Source: a candidate division Zixibacteria bacterium HGW-Zixibacteria-1
GTDB taxonomy: Bacteria > Zixibacteria > MSB-5A5 > GN15 > PGXB01
Direction: 5' to 3'
Assembly: GCA_002838945.1 (NCBI GenBank)
Contig: PGXB01000040.1
Location: forward strand, 1 to 33,687
DNA length: 33,687 nt
A program made the position numbers and the translations under genes. The notes under the pieces were generated by a model. That model did not search any database. It saw only the letters and a program-made list of their open reading frames with translations, and was not told where the DNA came from. Numbering within the stretch: position 1 is the first letter of the stretch; each line of letters starts with the position of its first letter. Shown in pieces: positions 33,590 to 33,687 of the stretch.

Positions 33590-33687
33590 TGATCTTGCCC
33601 TGTTTTATTGGACAATTAAATAAGGTTGTTGGTTTAACCGTTCGAAGTCAACCGGGCTGAGATAATTCAGCGTAGAATGACGACGAA
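33590..33687 (-). mobile_element. End of an IS3-family insertion sequence (truncated by window)
   Basis: On the minus strand, codons from 33685 to the TAA at 33605-33607 read RRHSTLNYLSPVDFERLN, then QQPYLIVQ, the typical C-terminus of an IS3-family OrfB (DDE integrase-type) transposase. The sequence from 33590 starts TGATCTTGCCC, which fits an IS3-type terminal inverted repeat beginning TG. Most of the element lies beyond the window, so whether it is intact is unknown. Confidence 0.8.

Overview
The window looks like a chromosomal segment of a Gram-negative-type (diderm) bacterium. Evidence for this is LptB, several lipoproteins with lipoboxes, an outer-membrane porin and sigma-54. Two secreted proteins end in degenerate dockerin-like repeats with the core NILDVTxLIxYLYK, one of them after thrombospondin type 3 calcium repeats. 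From memory this tail style is frequent in FCB-group candidate phyla such as Zixibacteria; that assignment is an inference, not proven here. Stops are standard (TAA, TAG and TGA all end genes), and several promoters read as ordinary sigma-70 type (TTGACA/TATATT-like with 16-17 bp spacing).

Layout. 1-1000 is a decayed mobile-element zone: the C-terminal end of an IS30-like transposase, REP-like palindromes, and a REP-associated HUH/Y1 transposase broken by one base in an A8 tract. 1089-2322 holds the most striking gene: a secreted thioredoxin-fold/TPR protein whose first active-site position is an in-frame TGA (UxxC in place of CxxC), followed at the right distance by a SECIS-like hairpin, so probably a selenoprotein. 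2331-8436 carries envelope proteins: lipoproteins, a dockerin protein, a membrane protein with two SH3 domains and a 2H phosphoesterase. 8503-12230 (minus strand) is the conserved lptB-rpoN-hpf neighbourhood with a class II fructose-1,6-bisphosphatase inserted before hpf. 12359-18438 has a TPR lipoprotein, class II aldolase, a predicted exported PIMT, a small helical protein, an AGCS sodium/amino-acid symporter and a 60-residue lysine-rich zinc-finger-like protein. 18635-21925 is a large secreted metzincin protease with beta-propeller, TSP3 and dockerin modules. 22329-23977 is a 3-hydroxyacyl-CoA dehydrogenase/enoyl-CoA hydratase operon. 24054-26921 has an M1-type peptidase and a LysE-type exporter, followed by dnaE (27081-30518), two exported thioredoxins, an OprO/P-like porin, and an AT-rich small membrane protein abutted by the end of an IS3-family element at the window edge.

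How they work together. Most of the window is housekeeping and envelope biology: LPS transport, sigma-54, ribosome hibernation, central carbon metabolism, replication, fatty-acid/C4 oxidation, and extracytoplasmic redox (three thioredoxin-fold proteins including the predicted selenoprotein). I found no CRISPR array, tRNA, rRNA or recognisable defence system.
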